DNA of 64,000 bases from Torymus aiolomorphi (GCA_036365515.1 CM070874.1:92338342-92402341), one strand, 5' to 3'. Counted from the first letter of the stretch, positions 45,071 through 59,725 are shown. Notes: a model not told the origin generated them from the letters alone. Numbers and translations are program-made.

Positions 45071-45880
45071 ATATCATATTTTTTTTCACCAGGAGACTTT
45101 TAGGGATCCGGATTACCGATTCGGCTCAAACAATATGTTTTTGGATATAGAAATATGAAGAAAGCCGCAATATTAGATCCTAATGCTAAAAAAAACTCAA
45201 TTTATGAAGATTTTTAGCTTTATTTTGAAATAATATTAAAAAAAACCTCTTCTTTAAACGGTAACCATTTAGTCTTAGAAAGTATAAGAAATTTTGATGC
45301 AACAAAAAAATAAAAATATACGGGTCAAATAATTTATGGAGAAGAATATGAATACTTTAATTCCAAAATGATCGGTGACATAGGCATACGCGGTTCACCT
45401 GATTTGAGATGGATTCGGTCTAAATTAACATTTCAAAAAGGGCAAATAAAACTAGAAAAAACAAACTTTCATTTGCTTTTTTTGGAATAAAAAAATATTC
45501 ATTTTTTAGAACAACGAATTTTCGAGATTTTACAGCGCATTTTCATTGCTCAACTTTAAACTTTTATAACTTTAGAAGGGATTAATATTTTTTAATTCCA
45601 AAAGAAGCACATAAAAGCACATATGTTTACTCTAGTTTTGTTTGCTCTTTTTGAAATGTTATTTGAAATTTACCAAAATTAAATGGTTACCATTTCAAGA
45701 AGAGGAATTTTTTAAATATTAGTTCAAAATAAATTAAAAAATGTCCATAAATTGAGTTTTTTGGAGCGTTAGGGTCTAATATTGCGGTTTTCTTCATATT
45801 TCTACAACCACAAACATATCCTTAAGTTTGAGCCGAATCAGTGACCCGGATCCTTCACACTCGTCTGGTATAAATAAAAT
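45071..45880. mobile_element. Inverted-repeat element, arms ~180 bp plus inner arms
   Basis: The left part, with ATTCGGCTCAAACAATATGT, AAGAAAGCCGCAATATTAGA and GGTAACCATTTA, is mirrored on the right by TAAATGGTTACCATTT, TCTAATATTGCGGTTTTCTT and TTGAGCCGAATC. Inner arms also match (AACATTTCAAAAAGGGCAAA against its reverse complement). The left half has about 130 extra bases near 45285-45415. No coding sequence. Confidence 0.75.
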
Positions 45881-46094
45881 ATTATCCCTGGTAGAAATCT
45901 TAACCATATTCTAGCTATAAATTAAGTAATTTTCAGAATATCTTAATTTTTAGCTAGAAATAAGCTAGAAGCCCCAGTAATAACGTCGTTAGCTTGAAAT
46001 CTGGCTATAATATGCTTAAGCTTTGGTAACATTTTAACCAGAAATTACCTAGTTTTCAGTTTATTTCATGGTTAAGAGCAAAATAGCACATGTA

Positions 46095-46735
46095 GAAGTT
46101 TGCGTCTATGTGTCAGAACGTATGAAATGCGTGGACTAGGTGTACGGGGTGGCCGATGATGAAGCCTAGGAGGTGCACTCCATAAGTTATTGTGTCAAGG
46201 TGTTGGAATGCATCGAATGCGAGGTCTAGGTGTTCGAAGTGGCCGATGATGGAGTCTAGGCGCTCCGTAGGTTTTTGCCTCTAGGTGTTGTAACGCATCG
46301 AATGCGTCGTCTGGGTCTTTGGAGTGATCGATGATGGAGTCCAGGTGGTGCACTCCGTAGTTATTTGTGTCTAGGTGTCAGAATGTATTGAATTCGTAGT
46401 CTAGGTGTTCGAAGAGGCCGATGATGGAGTCTAGGTGATGCACTCCGTAGTTTTTTTCGATCTCAGGGCGCATCTAATACGTAGTCCAGGTATTTGGGGT
46501 AGCAGATGACGACGACTAGGTGTTGAAATGCATCGAATACGTGGTGGACAATGAAAACTACGGAGCGCACAACCTAGACTCCGTCATCGGCCACCCTGAA
46601 CGCCTAGGCCACGCATTCGATGCATTCCGACACCTAGATACAAAAGCTTATGGAGCGCACCACCTAGGCTTCATGTTGGCCACTCCGAACACCTGGACCA
46701 TGATGTATACGTTTCCACGCCTAGACTAATTTATA
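46095..46735. repeat. 90-bp repeats, second locus, head-to-head
   Basis: Minus-sense units at about 46095-46545 face plus-sense units at about 46550-46735. The plus part encodes NYGAHNLDSVIGHPERL and YGAHHLGFM-like repeats in one open frame (46520-46729). More decayed than the 20-22 kb array but with the same unit and the same inverted layout. Confidence 0.8.
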
Positions 46736-46885
46736 AAGAAAACTCAATACTTTTAAAGCTTAAGCAATTGTTAGCTATAAAAATTAGTTAATTTATAGCT
46801 AACGAATATCGCTTGTCGACGGTTAAGCAAAAATTAACGATATTTTAGCTAGTTAACAGAGTTGCTTATTTATAGCTAAGAACTA

Positions 46886-47001
46886 GGGGGGCTGCGCCCC
46901 CCAGCGTGCTTTCGGCACGCCACCCCCCGCCCCCACACACACCTGCTCATCGCTTCGCTCGTCGCCCGCCCCCTCCCTATGTAAAAACTTTGTTTTTACA
47001 T
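46886..47001. repeat. Three consecutive hairpins in a GC-rich spacer
   Basis: GGGGGG/CCCCCC (46886-46902), GCGTGC/GCACGC (46904-46920) and ATGTAAAAA/TTTTTACAT (46979-47001) stand in series just left of the nested element. The block is markedly GC- and C-rich against its surroundings. Another hairpin, GGAGCGC/GCGCTCC, lies near 47216. Confidence 0.75.
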
Positions 47002-47589
47002 AATAGGCACGACCGCAGTGCTCAGAAGAACCTTATACTTTCATTATTGCAAAAATTGTAATACTTTATTTATCATTTTCATCATTAAAATAAACATAAA
47101 TACATCTACAGTAAAGTTTAAATAAAAATTGTCCATTTACTTTTACACATTTATTTCTTCTATTTTGTAGAAGGTTTGCGTTTTAATTCTGCATGTATAA
47201 GTATAGCTTTCCTTCGGAGCGCTCCCGCGCTCCTTGATTTAGATAAATTTTTAAATATAGTCTATGATGTATATAAATTTAATATGTACTAATTGATATG
47301 ATTAAAGTGTACATAGAAATATTGAATATAAGTATCATGATTGCAGGTATATTTAAAATTAAAAAACATTGTTTTCATAATTTATATCGAAATTATAAAA
47401 TTCTTTTTATTTTTATTTATGAAAACGTTAAATAGAAAAAAGTTTTTTTCAATGTTATCCCCAACTTATGTATTTGAAATATATTTGTGTATAGTCAAAT
47501 CCTGTTGAATTATATGAGGAAAACTATTGTTTCATTGCTCTCGATTAATAAAAAAAACATTAAAGTTGAATTTCAGACAGTTCTAACAA

Positions 47590-49200
47590 AAGGTGGGGAC
47601 TCTTACAGCTGCTCGCGGGTGTTCCTAACTGCATATACCTTTACAATCTCAATTACGAAAAAATACTCGCGGCACATCATGCACACATACACTAATACCG
47701 CGAAAAGGAAAAAAACAGAAGAAAAAAGCTCAACACTCACGCATTCGGCAACGGCAGCCTGGCATATAGCGCTGCGTGCATGAGTACTATTGCAGCAGCC
47801 GTAACGGCTACGGCGACTACATAAGCTGCGCGACATTGGAAAAACGCATGCGACCCGCTTGACCGCGAGCGCTCCCTGTGTATATACCTAAGATATATAT
47901 TGACATATTTATACCTAAAGGTATAATGGATCGCGCGCGCTTTCTGCTACTGCTCTAGCCCTATAGTAAGTATAGTGCGGACTGCGGCGTGGCGCGTGCG
48001 TGCGTGTATCCATGGTACGTGTGTGATGTCAACAATCGCGTCGTCTAGCTCCCGGCGTTCCCAGCGATGACAGCGGCTGCTGTAGTATGCCGCCCTGGTG
48101 AATTTCGTCCCTTTCATCATGTTCGCCAATCGCCGGTTGGCGATAATTTGTCGGAGACAGGAATGCAGTGTGTCAACAGCCAGAGCAGATTTATTAGTAA
48201 GCCTTTTCTTGTTCCTAACCTCTCTGATGGGTGAGCTGATAGTACTTTCTCTTGTTGCAGGTATCTGGCAGCAGGAGGAGGATAAACAACGAGCACTGCT
48301 ACAGACTATTTCTTGGGTGTGGAAATGTTGTCTGGCTCATCTATTTATTAGCTATATGTGATTTTTAGGTGCTCAACTTTCCATGTTTGGCTTTTATTCG
48401 GATGACTATGTGTACAGCAAATTTGCTGCTTGTGTCTTCAGCGACTCTCAGGCCGGAGCTATTTTCAGCAGTGAAACGAGTGAAGGTTTCCACTAGTCCT
48501 TCCCCTCTGGTTGTTACAGATAGCTGGTGCAGCGAGTGAACTACAACCATTTCTGCAGACGTTTCTTTTTTATGGTAATGTTTTATGGTAATGTGTCATC
48601 TATTTACTAGTCATATGTGGTTTTTAGGTGCTAACTCTGCTCACTTGCCTTCCAGAGTAGTGGCTGATCTGCTATTAATGTGCTTCGTAGGCTGAGGCAG
48701 TCCTTGACATTGAGACGCAATTAACGGTCTCTGTCAGTACTTTCCTCCCAGATGGTGAAGTTACTGATATAGTGGATGGCTGTTAGTTAGATGATTCTCA
48801 GCAGACTGGCATCCGTGGAGTAGTGCCAGCCTAGACCGTCCAGCCATATTTTGCTACTTCTGCAGCTCTATCAGTGACCTTCGAGTGTTAGTGCTCTAGA
48901 GTGTGAGGGGATAGGTATAGGTAATAAGGAACTGGGGGATATCATGAAAGTGCTGGATGTGGTTACATGTGATAAATGTGTTAAATGTGTTAAATGTGTG
49001 GTTAAATGTGATACGGGTAGGTAGTTGTCGCTAATATTAGCTCGTCTGATTAATTTCTAAGTTTGGTCAGGGTGTAAGAACTCGCCTCAGGGTGTCTGTT
49101 GTATTAAAATACATCAGTATGTATTTCGCAGACTTCTCAGTGACACTTGCCTATTTAATAGTTTTCTACCACACTAAGACTGCCAGAGTCAGCTAGATAC
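47590..49200. other. Centre of family-C element, unassigned
   Basis: GC-richer than the flanks. Plausible splice-like motifs occur on the plus strand (ATTAGTAAGCC near 48194, TTGTTGCAGGTATC near 48255) and a donor-like GTGAGT on the minus strand near 47740. The frames at 48098-48361 (plus, no ATG at its first codon) and 47603-47836 (minus) have no recognisable domain. A partial direct repeat (CATCTATTTA...TTTTTAGGTGCT) occurs at about 48337 and 48597. It could be a decayed or spliced non-coding transcript. Confidence 0.3.
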
Positions 49201-49849
49201 ATTGCATTCTTTATACATTGAAATTTACCATATTACAAAATCTATAGCACATACATTACACAAGTTTTTTTTTGTAAATATGATATTACTTTAACATGTT
49301 CTTATATAATATTAGACAATTTTGATTCTTTTAGTTTAATCGCTTAGGTCCTGTGAACATAGTTAACAGGTTAAGCTGTGTAATCTTATATCAAATTTCT
49401 CAAATTTGTTATCAAAACAGTAAGATAACATAATTATATATATTTACTAACCCAATTTTTATACATTTTTCTAATGTTAACTCTACTACATACTAAGTTC
49501 TCTAAATCATTTGACAAGGAATTATAAGTTCTGACAGTTTCTATGTAGAAGTTTTTTTTTTTTATTTAATTTTAAAGATTCTATTTTTGTAAATTTTGTA
49601 ATGGTCTTAGACTATTCATGTATAAACCACCCTAAGCTATTGTCACATAATTTTTAATGTTATCAAAAGAGTGTAATATAGTATCAAAAACGTTTTAGTT
49701 TGCATAATATTTTCCTTTTCTGTAAAACAAGGAAAGTAGATCTTTCGTTTCTTTAATTATTCTTCCAATGTGTTGATCCCATTGAATATTGTAATCAAAT
49801 GTAATTTTGTATCTTATTATTATGTTTTTGTAATTATATTATCTTTGGA

Positions 49850-50960
49850 ATGTCATGTCGATTTTTCCGATCTTATTTACAGCTATTGTGTCGAATATTT
49901 CCGTGTCAAATCGAATTCTGTTAAATAAAAAGCGAAAATTCACTATACTAGTTGTATATTGAGGCCTTAAAAATCGTGTTTATAGGTTTACATGATCCAG
50001 ATATGACTGCATAAAAATATCAATTGAGAAGTTTTGTTTAAACGTTATCTATATCCTTCGTATTTAACAGTTTTATTGAAAGTCAAATCCTTGTTTATAA
50101 TTATATGAACTTTCGAATGTTTTATTGATTTTTTCGATCTTATTTACAGCTACTGTATTTAATATTTGTGTCAAATCGTATTCTGTTAAATAATAAGCGA
50201 AACTTGACTATATTAAGTGTATTGAAGCTTTAAAAAATCATGTTTATACGTTTAGATGATTCAGAAATAATTGTACATAAAAATGTTAAATGGAAAAAAG
50301 TTTTGTTTTACATTATAATTAACAATTTTTACATTTTTACATTACCATATTTCCGTTAAGTTACATCATGAGACGCTATAGCCGAAAATACTTCATCATG
50401 TTGATTTTATGTATATTTAGGCGTTTAAAATTGATTTTATCGCATTATCTCATTAGGAATTGATTGTACATGAAATGTTAAATAGGAAAACGTTTTGTTT
50501 TGTTATAGTCTACAATTGTTACATTTATAATTTGTGTGAAGAAAGATTCTGTCAAGTTATAGCCGAAAATCGTCCAGTTTATGTATATTTTAGCGTTTAA
50601 AATTGTTTTTATAAGTGTAACTCATCAGGAGTTGATTTTATAAGAAAATGTTAAATAGGAAAAAGTTTTATTTTATTATAATCTACAACTTTTACATTCA
50701 ACACTTTTGTGTAAAATCAAATCCTGTCAAGTTATAGTCGAAAATTGTCCATTTTATGTATATTTTAGCGTTTAAAATCGTTTTTATAAGTGTAACTCAT
50801 CAGGAGTTGATTTTATATGAAAATGTTAAATGTAAAAAAGTTTTATTTTATTATAATCTACAACTTTTACATTCAACATTTTTGTGTAAAATCAAATCCT
50901 GTCAAGTTATAGCCGAAAATCGTCCATTTTTGACCTTTTTTGTCGTTTTTCGCAGTTATC
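49850..50960 (+). repeat. Tandem array, about 5 units of 170-190 bp or longer
   Basis: GTATATTTTAGCGTTTAAAA-type blocks recur at about 50411, 50583 and 50756, with diverged ones at 49957 and 50218. Each unit also holds CAGGAGTTGATTTTAT, GAAAATGTTAAAT and AAATCAAATCCTGTCAAGTT. One unit lies near the left end at 47420-47520. Confidence 0.8.
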
Positions 50961-51415
50961 TTTGCAAATGTTACTCGTAGAAAAAAGTGTCCAACAGAAA
51001 AAAGGTGTATTTTAATTAGGTTTAGCAGATAGACCTGTAGATATAAGCTTAAAATTAATTTTTCTAGTCATTAAGCTTAAAAATCGATATTTTGAAATAT
51101 TTCTTTGTGCTCGCATTTTTTTAATTTTTCATCGATCTATCTCAATTGAGAACCAGCACTTAGGTAAATTCATTGAGATAATCGAGGAACTTGCGTACAT
51201 ACGGGCGTTCAGACATACATACATCACAGAAAACGCTTAAAACGCACTCATTTTGACTGGAAAAGACTTTTCTTGTATCAAATTATTAGTTTTTGAAGTC
51301 AAACAATTTTCGCTCTGGTGAAATAATAAGGTTCTCCCGAGAAGCGGTCGTGCCTAAATATAGCTAATTTATAGTTGCTTAGGCAGAGATTCGGGTTAAT
51401 TTTCTGCCAGGGATA

Positions 51416-54400
51416 AAGTTGAGTTTCTTTAATATCTCATAAATAATATACTGTAAAGAGAAGCTCCTTTTGCATCATACAGATTCTCACAATATGTATA
51501 TATTTCGTTAATTGCGAGCTTACACCCGCTTCGCTGTTTTCCCCGCAACTTTAATAATGTAATTTCATCGATTTCCTCTTCTCGCTTCATTTCCATCGCG
51601 CTCATTCTCCGGTCTCTTATTTTACAAGACTTTTACCCTCGCACCTTCCAATTTACCTCCCCACTCCACCTCATCCCAAATAAAAACCTCTAGCAGCGCG
51701 ACTCCCACTCGAATTAGTCGAAAATTCTCTGCCTCCCTCTGTCGCGCGCAAAATTGGATCCTCCTTTTAAACTACCTCCGCACAAAACGCAGACAGCGAA
51801 TATAAGAGAATCGCGGGTATACGCGCGCGCGCGATAATGACCCCGAAACATAGGGCGCGACGAAAATCCTCTCCCTCTCGCCCCCTATACTGCGGCAAAC
51901 GCGAGCGCGTGTAATCAATGTTGCGAATTAATTCGCCAGCGAAATCCTTACTCTCGGGGAATTATTTACGGCCATTTCCATAATTGCTAACGCAATAACG
52001 ATGCTGGGGCCGGCTGAATTTAACCCGTTGTGAATAATGCGAGCTGTGTAAACGCGCGCGGGTGAACGCGCGAAAATATGTGTAATCGGTCGGGAGGAGA
52101 TTTGTCGGGCAGGCGGAAGAGGGAGGAGGAGGAGGAGGAGGAGGAGGAGAAAAGTTTGCTCGAAATGCACTTGTTCCGTTTTGTTAATTATAGGATAGGA
52201 CATGCAGGCAACAGTTTACAGTTTTAATTTTCAAAGTAACTTTTGTTGACTTTTGTTTAATTGGCGTTATTCTATTGGAGAACTGTACACAATATACATA
52301 TACTCATTGTGATAAGATAGAAAAATTAATTTGATATTGATTTATTTTTATTTATTTTATTTATAAATGGGTAATAAGTTATCGTTAGTATACAACACAG
52401 ATCATAATGATAACATAAACAGCAAGATTACAAGTGTGCGCAAAGTTAATTGGTAGTGAGAATTGTTTGAACAAAATTTCAGCATACGAGATTTCACATT
52501 ACTTGTAAACGCATACACACTATCGAAGCTGGATAGGTCAATATTAAGTGTAATCCACACTCAACGCAATCTATTTTAAAATATACTATTTTGAAATACA
52601 AGTACGATTTTCGCGTTTTTTTGGCCTATATTAAGCGATCTAAAGTGATCGTTGTTAGGCCGGCGGGCGAAAGAAAGTCGTGACTCGCTATACTCGAATA
52701 GCGGGCGGTTTAGATAAATACATTTTTAGATAAATCATCGATAATTTTTACAAAATACGTTGAAATTATTTAAATTTTGAATTTGTTCAAGACCTGAATC
52801 GATATTCTTTTTACATTAATTATTTTTACAAGGACAGCCGATAAAACAGTGTTAGTAGCAAAGTAGAACTATTGCACAATAAAAACAGGAAATGCATTTA
52901 TTTCGCGGTTTTACATTTTATGTTACAAGTATTAACAATCGTAGCAAGATATCGCGTTCCAATATAAATTCTACATCACTCGAAAATATGATACACCCCA
53001 CGGCCTGCGAAACCGTACACGCAACCCGTCCTCGCAATAAAACAGAAGAACTTGTCGCATTACGCAAGAGCGTCGTGCTGGAAGAACGCACTGACGCAGA
53101 ACGCGACTTCGTCTCGGGGGCGAATCGACGAAACCTTCTTTTCCTCCCTCTTCTCGCATATAAAACCGTATCACTTCTGCACGACTCGACGGAGACGGGC
53201 GCTCGCCGTAGGCACGCCGAGTGGCCCTTTTCAGGGGTGAATAGGCACGCCTAAGTCAAGCGTGAATCAAAGTAAAGTCCGATGAAAAGTCAATGGCAGG
53301 GGGGGGGGTTGCATTCAAATGCATGACGGGCGCTTTAAATTGCGTTGGAGAGTGGACTGATTTTTGGTCGTTGAAATTTTGAAGTCGTCAGTTATAAAGG
53401 TTTAAGGAGGTTGTCAGTGGAGTGTTTGGTATAATATAAGTTGAGTCTTTCTTTATCAGTTTTCATCAAGAATATATGTATTTGCTGCTCGAGTAAGAGA
53501 TGTAAAGCAGTAGTCGATATTTCATAGAATAGGTAATAAATGCGGTATTATTTATAAGTTAGCAAGTCAAATGTTTTTATGAAAGAGTTACTGGATAATA
53601 TATTTCTATTTTTACTTATTTACAACGTTTGATGAAAAAATATATCAAATTTTGAATATTCATGCAATGATGAATTCAAATGTCAACAAATTTCAAAAGC
53701 CTCTTTTGAATTCCCTCCTAAATTAAACACGCTTTTATAAAAAATATTTTTTCCAAGAGAGCTCATTAAATTGTTAATTTTGATATCATAAAGAAATATT
53801 TTCTACTCTTTAACCAGAATAGTATTACTATAATTAAACGTTTTATTCTCCAATGTAATCATTTACCTTTGAAAATACCAAAAAACGTCGATTAGCTTTA
53901 TAGCTTATATAAATTTCCCAATGTCAAGAGTCTTACCATACCCAGTCTGCATCTACTGTACATCCCATCATACTATTTTCTCCATTTCTACTAGTGGTAA
54001 TCACCCGACTCACTTTTTGTACATTCAGTACACCCTATTACTCATCTCATCATCAACGAAAAATTGTCTCTAGCCAGCCGAACATAAATCCAGTAGATAC
54101 TCCTCGCTGGCATTATTCTAGAAAACGCTTTCGAAACACACCCTTCTCCTTCATTCTTCTTGCCTGCCCATCCTTTATTTCGCCGCGTCCCTGGGGGTAC
54201 ATCAAGCGGTCGCGCCGCGGGAAACTCACGAGTTTCCTTTTGTCATGAAGAGATTTGTATCGGTGGTAAAACGTGCGAATGTGTGGCGTGACTCTGCTGG
54301 TGAATTTTTGAAGCACGAGTCAACCACATTCGGATTCCTTGAACGAATTGATGTAGTCTTTGTGGTGCATTTAGTAGCTTTGTGAAATTCTTTTTGCGTG

Positions 54401-55338
54401 TGGAAAATATTCTGCCGCTTTTGTTTTTGTATAGGAAATTGCTTAATTGGTTTTAAATTCAAATTTAAGCTTCTATAAAAAAGCTGACTTTTTCAATGCT
54501 AGTGTAGCAAAATTAAAGGGAATACGTAACCAGATAGACTGAGAATACAATTGTTAATATAATATATTCCCTAGAATTTCGTTTTTGTTTTTAAAACAAT
54601 AAGCATATCACCACAACAAATTTAATTAAAAATTTGCTAATGTGAATACAAATTGAAAGCAACGGTATGACTGCTATAAAGCAGCTAAAAAACTTAATTA
54701 TCCCTTATAAACGTTGTGTACACATTAACACTCTTGCTTCTCATTAACGCAAAATAACTAGTCTTTCTTTCGGTTTTATTCGTATTTATTACGCACTATT
54801 GCGTCGAAAACATCGGCAAATGAGAACAAAGGGGGTTCGTTAGTTACATTTTCTTCACAATTTATTTCACTTTACTGCTAATGCGCCCAAAACTTGCTTA
54901 ATTTACGTGCCCGAATTACAGATAATACGATTATCCTGTAAGCGCACTGATAGGTATCAGATATTCATTTTGAACGATTATTAGCCGGAACAAATTTTGC
55001 CATTTTCATTATCGCAGCCATTAAATCGCCCGTAATGTTTATTTAGGTTATCGGTAAGCGTTTATTATTAGTTTGAATTATTATTAATTTAAGTTTATAC
55101 AATAACAAATTAATACTAGCAAATAATTAATGAGTGAGAACGCTCGCGTTTGCTTTAATATTCTTAACGATCGAGATTCTAATTAAAATATTTGTTTACA
55201 ATAACACTCGCATTAGCTCGTAGTTACGTTAAAATTTTGGTGTCTGACCTGATTAGCTAAATATTCGTGTAGGAGTGAATGGCACGCATACCGTAAAGTA
55301 TAGGCTTATGCTAACACTTATTCAGAACATCATATGAA
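51416..55338. other. Mixed unique DNA, CpG-rich parts, no defended gene
   Basis: CpG-rich at 51.5-52.2, 52.9-53.3 and 54.0-54.3 kb, with a GGA tract at 52121-52150. The 120-residue frame at 52892-53254 and those at 53994-54248 have no signal peptide, domain or splice support. Confidence 0.3.
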
Positions 55339-56192
55339 CCCAGATAGCACAAGACGTTTTTTAAACGTCATTATGACGTCAAATTTTAAACCTCGCGACG
55401 TCAGAAATATAAGTTGCTCAAACGTCATAATAACGTCAGTAAGACGTTGAAAATGTCCGCAGTATTTTTCTACCGATATTTCTTTTCATTTTTTCGACGT
55501 CATAAAAAGGTTAAAAATCTGTTAGAAGGACGTTAGAAAAATGTTGGAAGAACATACAACAAACGTTATAGAAACGTCATATAAAACGTGATAAGAACGT
55601 CATAAAAAACGTCATAAAAACGTCATTTATACATTATATCTTTATATATACGTCTAAGCAGGCGTATAATACTTATATATGAAGAAGCCCCCCCCCCCTC
55701 TTTCAATATTTGCTCTTATAGACTGAACCTCATTTTTCTACTTTGAGATTGTTCGACGCCACCTAGCGAGAAAAAAAGATGGATTAATTCCAAAGATTTC
55801 GAAAAATATATGAGTATAATACCTTTATGACGTATTTATTCCGGTTTTATGACGTTTTATGACGTTTTATGATGTTTTATGACGTTTTTATGATGTTTTT
55901 ATGACATTTTTATGACTTTATATGAAGTTTTGTTGACGTTTTTATGACGTTTAATGACGTTTTTATGACTTTTTATGAAGTTTTTATGACGTTTTTATGA
56001 AGTTTTTATGACGTTTTTATGACGTTTTTATGACGTCTAAAGTAATTAATATTACAGGATAAATAATTCTTCGGACATTTTCAACGTTTTACTGAGGTCA
56101 TTATGACGTTTGATCAACTTATATTTCCGACGTCGCAAGGTTTAAAATTTGACGTCATAATGACGTTTAAAAAACGTCTTGTGCTATCCGGG
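55339..56192. mobile_element. Terminal-inverted-repeat element of ACGTC palindromes
   Basis: Termini CCCAGATAGCACAAGACG and, in reverse, CCCGGATAGCACAAGACG begin inverted repeats of about 130 bp. These contain ATTATGACGTCAAATTTTAA and AATATAAGTTG. The interior is an array of TTTTTATGACG-like units (about 12 bp; 55840-56038) and AACGTCAT units in the opposite sense. TGACGTC(A) palindromes recur. The target duplication is not clear. No coding sequence. Confidence 0.85.
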
Positions 56193-57332
<1,140 letters not shown>

Positions 57333-57493
57333 AAAGGACCCCGCACACAATGTATGGGAAAAAATCATCCGGTCAAATTGAACGAAATTTTGGAAAAAAA
57401 TAGATCTTGAGGTCCTGAAGAAATCTATCTTTTTTCAATTTCGTTCAATTTGACCGAATGATTTTTTCCCATAGATTGTGTGCGGGGTCCTTT
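57333..57493. repeat. Hairpin with ~68-bp arms
   Basis: AAAGGACCCCGCACACAAT...AAATTGAACGAAATT is mirrored by its reverse complement ending ATTGTGTGCGGGGTCCTTT, with a ~25-bp loop and few mismatches. A small fold-back MITE is likely. Confidence 0.85.
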
Positions 57494-58492
<999 letters not shown>

Positions 58493-59286
58493 GAAGAGAG
58501 AAGCGCGCGCGATGTAATTTTCCACGATCGAGTTTGCCGACGTCGTTACGGAATCGCCCCCGTGCGCGCCTGAATATATATTCTCTTGGTGAGCGAGCGA
58601 GGGATGTATATGAGTGCGGCCGAGGAAGGATAGGATACGAGCGCGGCGACGTGAGTCGAGCGAGCGCACTTTGTTATTTTTAATTTATCCCGTGTAGAAA
58701 TTCAAAAAGGATTCAGGCAGGAATCTGCTAGGGATTCCCTGCAACTAGTAGGAATCCTGTAGGGAATCCTATTTGGATCCCGACCGGGTGGTGTCCCACT
58801 TTTTTCTGGGATTCGGGTAGGGAAATCCGATAAGAATCGAGACTACTTTTCGGGTACAATTCGATCGTGATTTTAATTATTCTATGATGAAATATCTATA
58901 TATTATTAATTAACGAACATTTATTTAATGTTGTATAATTAATTTCTTACCAAACAAAAACATCGTTATTTGTTTAAATTAAATTTAAATTAATTTATAT
59001 TAATAACGATCATTTATTAATAAAAAATAGTAAATAAAAGCGATTGTTAATAAATAAAATATAAATAATAATACGGATATAAACAAAAAAAAAACTTTTA
59101 TCCTCATTTTCGCGCTTATTATTAATTATTTAATATATTTACTTTATGCACAAGTTAATATTTATTTAAGTGTTTATTAAATTGAATATTGTTATTGAAA
59201 TTATTATTTTTAATTTATAACATTATTTATATGCAAATTAAATTATAGAAAGTCTGAAATTGTAAATAAAGAAATTAAAAAAATTT

Positions 59287-59357
59287 TGATGTCACCGGGA
59301 TTTGAACCTTGGTCCTTTCAGCTACTAGTCCAACGCCTTAACGGGGTGCCATAGTCC
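59287..59357 (-). repeat. tRNA-Ser-like sequence (SINE head)
   Basis: The minus strand reads GTTAAGGCGTTGGACTAGTA, then GGTTCAAATCCCGGTGACATC. The GTTGGACTAGTA block and B box resemble tRNA-Ser. The stems are incomplete. It forms the outer end of the fold-back that follows. Confidence 0.55.
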
Positions 59358-59725
59358 TACCATTACCGACCGAGCAATTCACACAGTTTCAAGCTGATTA
59401 AAAATAAAATACGTCGAATCACAAAAAATCAAGAGAACACTCTTCTGTGTTTTTTAACGTTCTATCATTCAGTCAAAGTTTGGAGTCGAAATATCAAGTC
59501 ATTTCTGCAAAAACTTTGAACAAACGAAATTTAATTTCGTTCAAAGTTTTTGAAAAAACGGCTTGATATTTCGACTCCAAACTTTGACTGGATGATAGAA
59601 CGTTAAAAAACACAGAAGAGTGTTCTCTTGATTTTTTGTGATTCGACGTATTTTATTTTTAATCAGCTTGAAACTGTGTGAATTGCTCGGTCGGTAATAG
59701 TACGAGTAAGGCATCCCCTTAACCA
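59326..59725. repeat. Near-perfect palindrome, ~190-bp arms
   Basis: The left arm contains ACCGACCGAGCAATTCACAC and TTTGGAGTCGAAATATCAAG and is mirrored on the right. The centre AACGAAATTTAATTTCGTT has almost no loop. The match decays outward into the tRNA-like part (GCCTTAACGGGG against GGCATCCCCTTAACC). Confidence 0.85.

Larger units (their letters stand above)
47006..51354. mobile_element. Nested family-C element, 4.35 kb, TA target
   Basis: Left end GGCACGACCGCAGTGCTCAG and AGAACCTTAT. The right end in reverse is GGCACGACCGCTTCTCGGG and AGAACCTTAT, so the imperfect inverted repeat is about 50 bp. TA flanks it (47004-47005, 51355-51356). The right third is built of ~170-190-bp tandem units also seen at 47.4 kb and 10.2 kb. 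The central 47.6-49.2 kb has higher GC but no gene that I can defend. Class unknown; TA target is compatible with the Tc1-mariner group. Confidence 0.7.
45885..51413. mobile_element. Outer terminal-inverted-repeat element carrying a nested one
   Basis: Left end TCCCTGGTAGAAATCTTAAC. The right end in reverse is TCCCTGGCAGAAAATTAACC. TA lies on both sides (45883-45884, 51414-51415). Subterminal TTATAGCTAA-type motifs recur on both sides. Without the nested element (47006-51354) the outer element is about 1.2 kb and contains the 90-bp repeats. The terminus matches 20129, the left edge of the other 90-bp array. No transposase. Confidence 0.7.

Noticed and set aside
49850..50960. CRISPR-like array
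   Set aside because: Units are 170-190 bp, diverged and without short repeats separated by unique spacers, and the DNA is eukaryotic.
45885..51413. Integrated virus or Maverick/Polinton
   Set aside because: No polymerase, integrase, capsid or ATPase-like frame was seen and the size is far too small.
52892..53254. 120-residue plus-strand open frame
   Set aside because: Longest frame outside repeats and the gene, but no recognisable domain, no splice context, and CpG-rich composition that lowers stop frequency.
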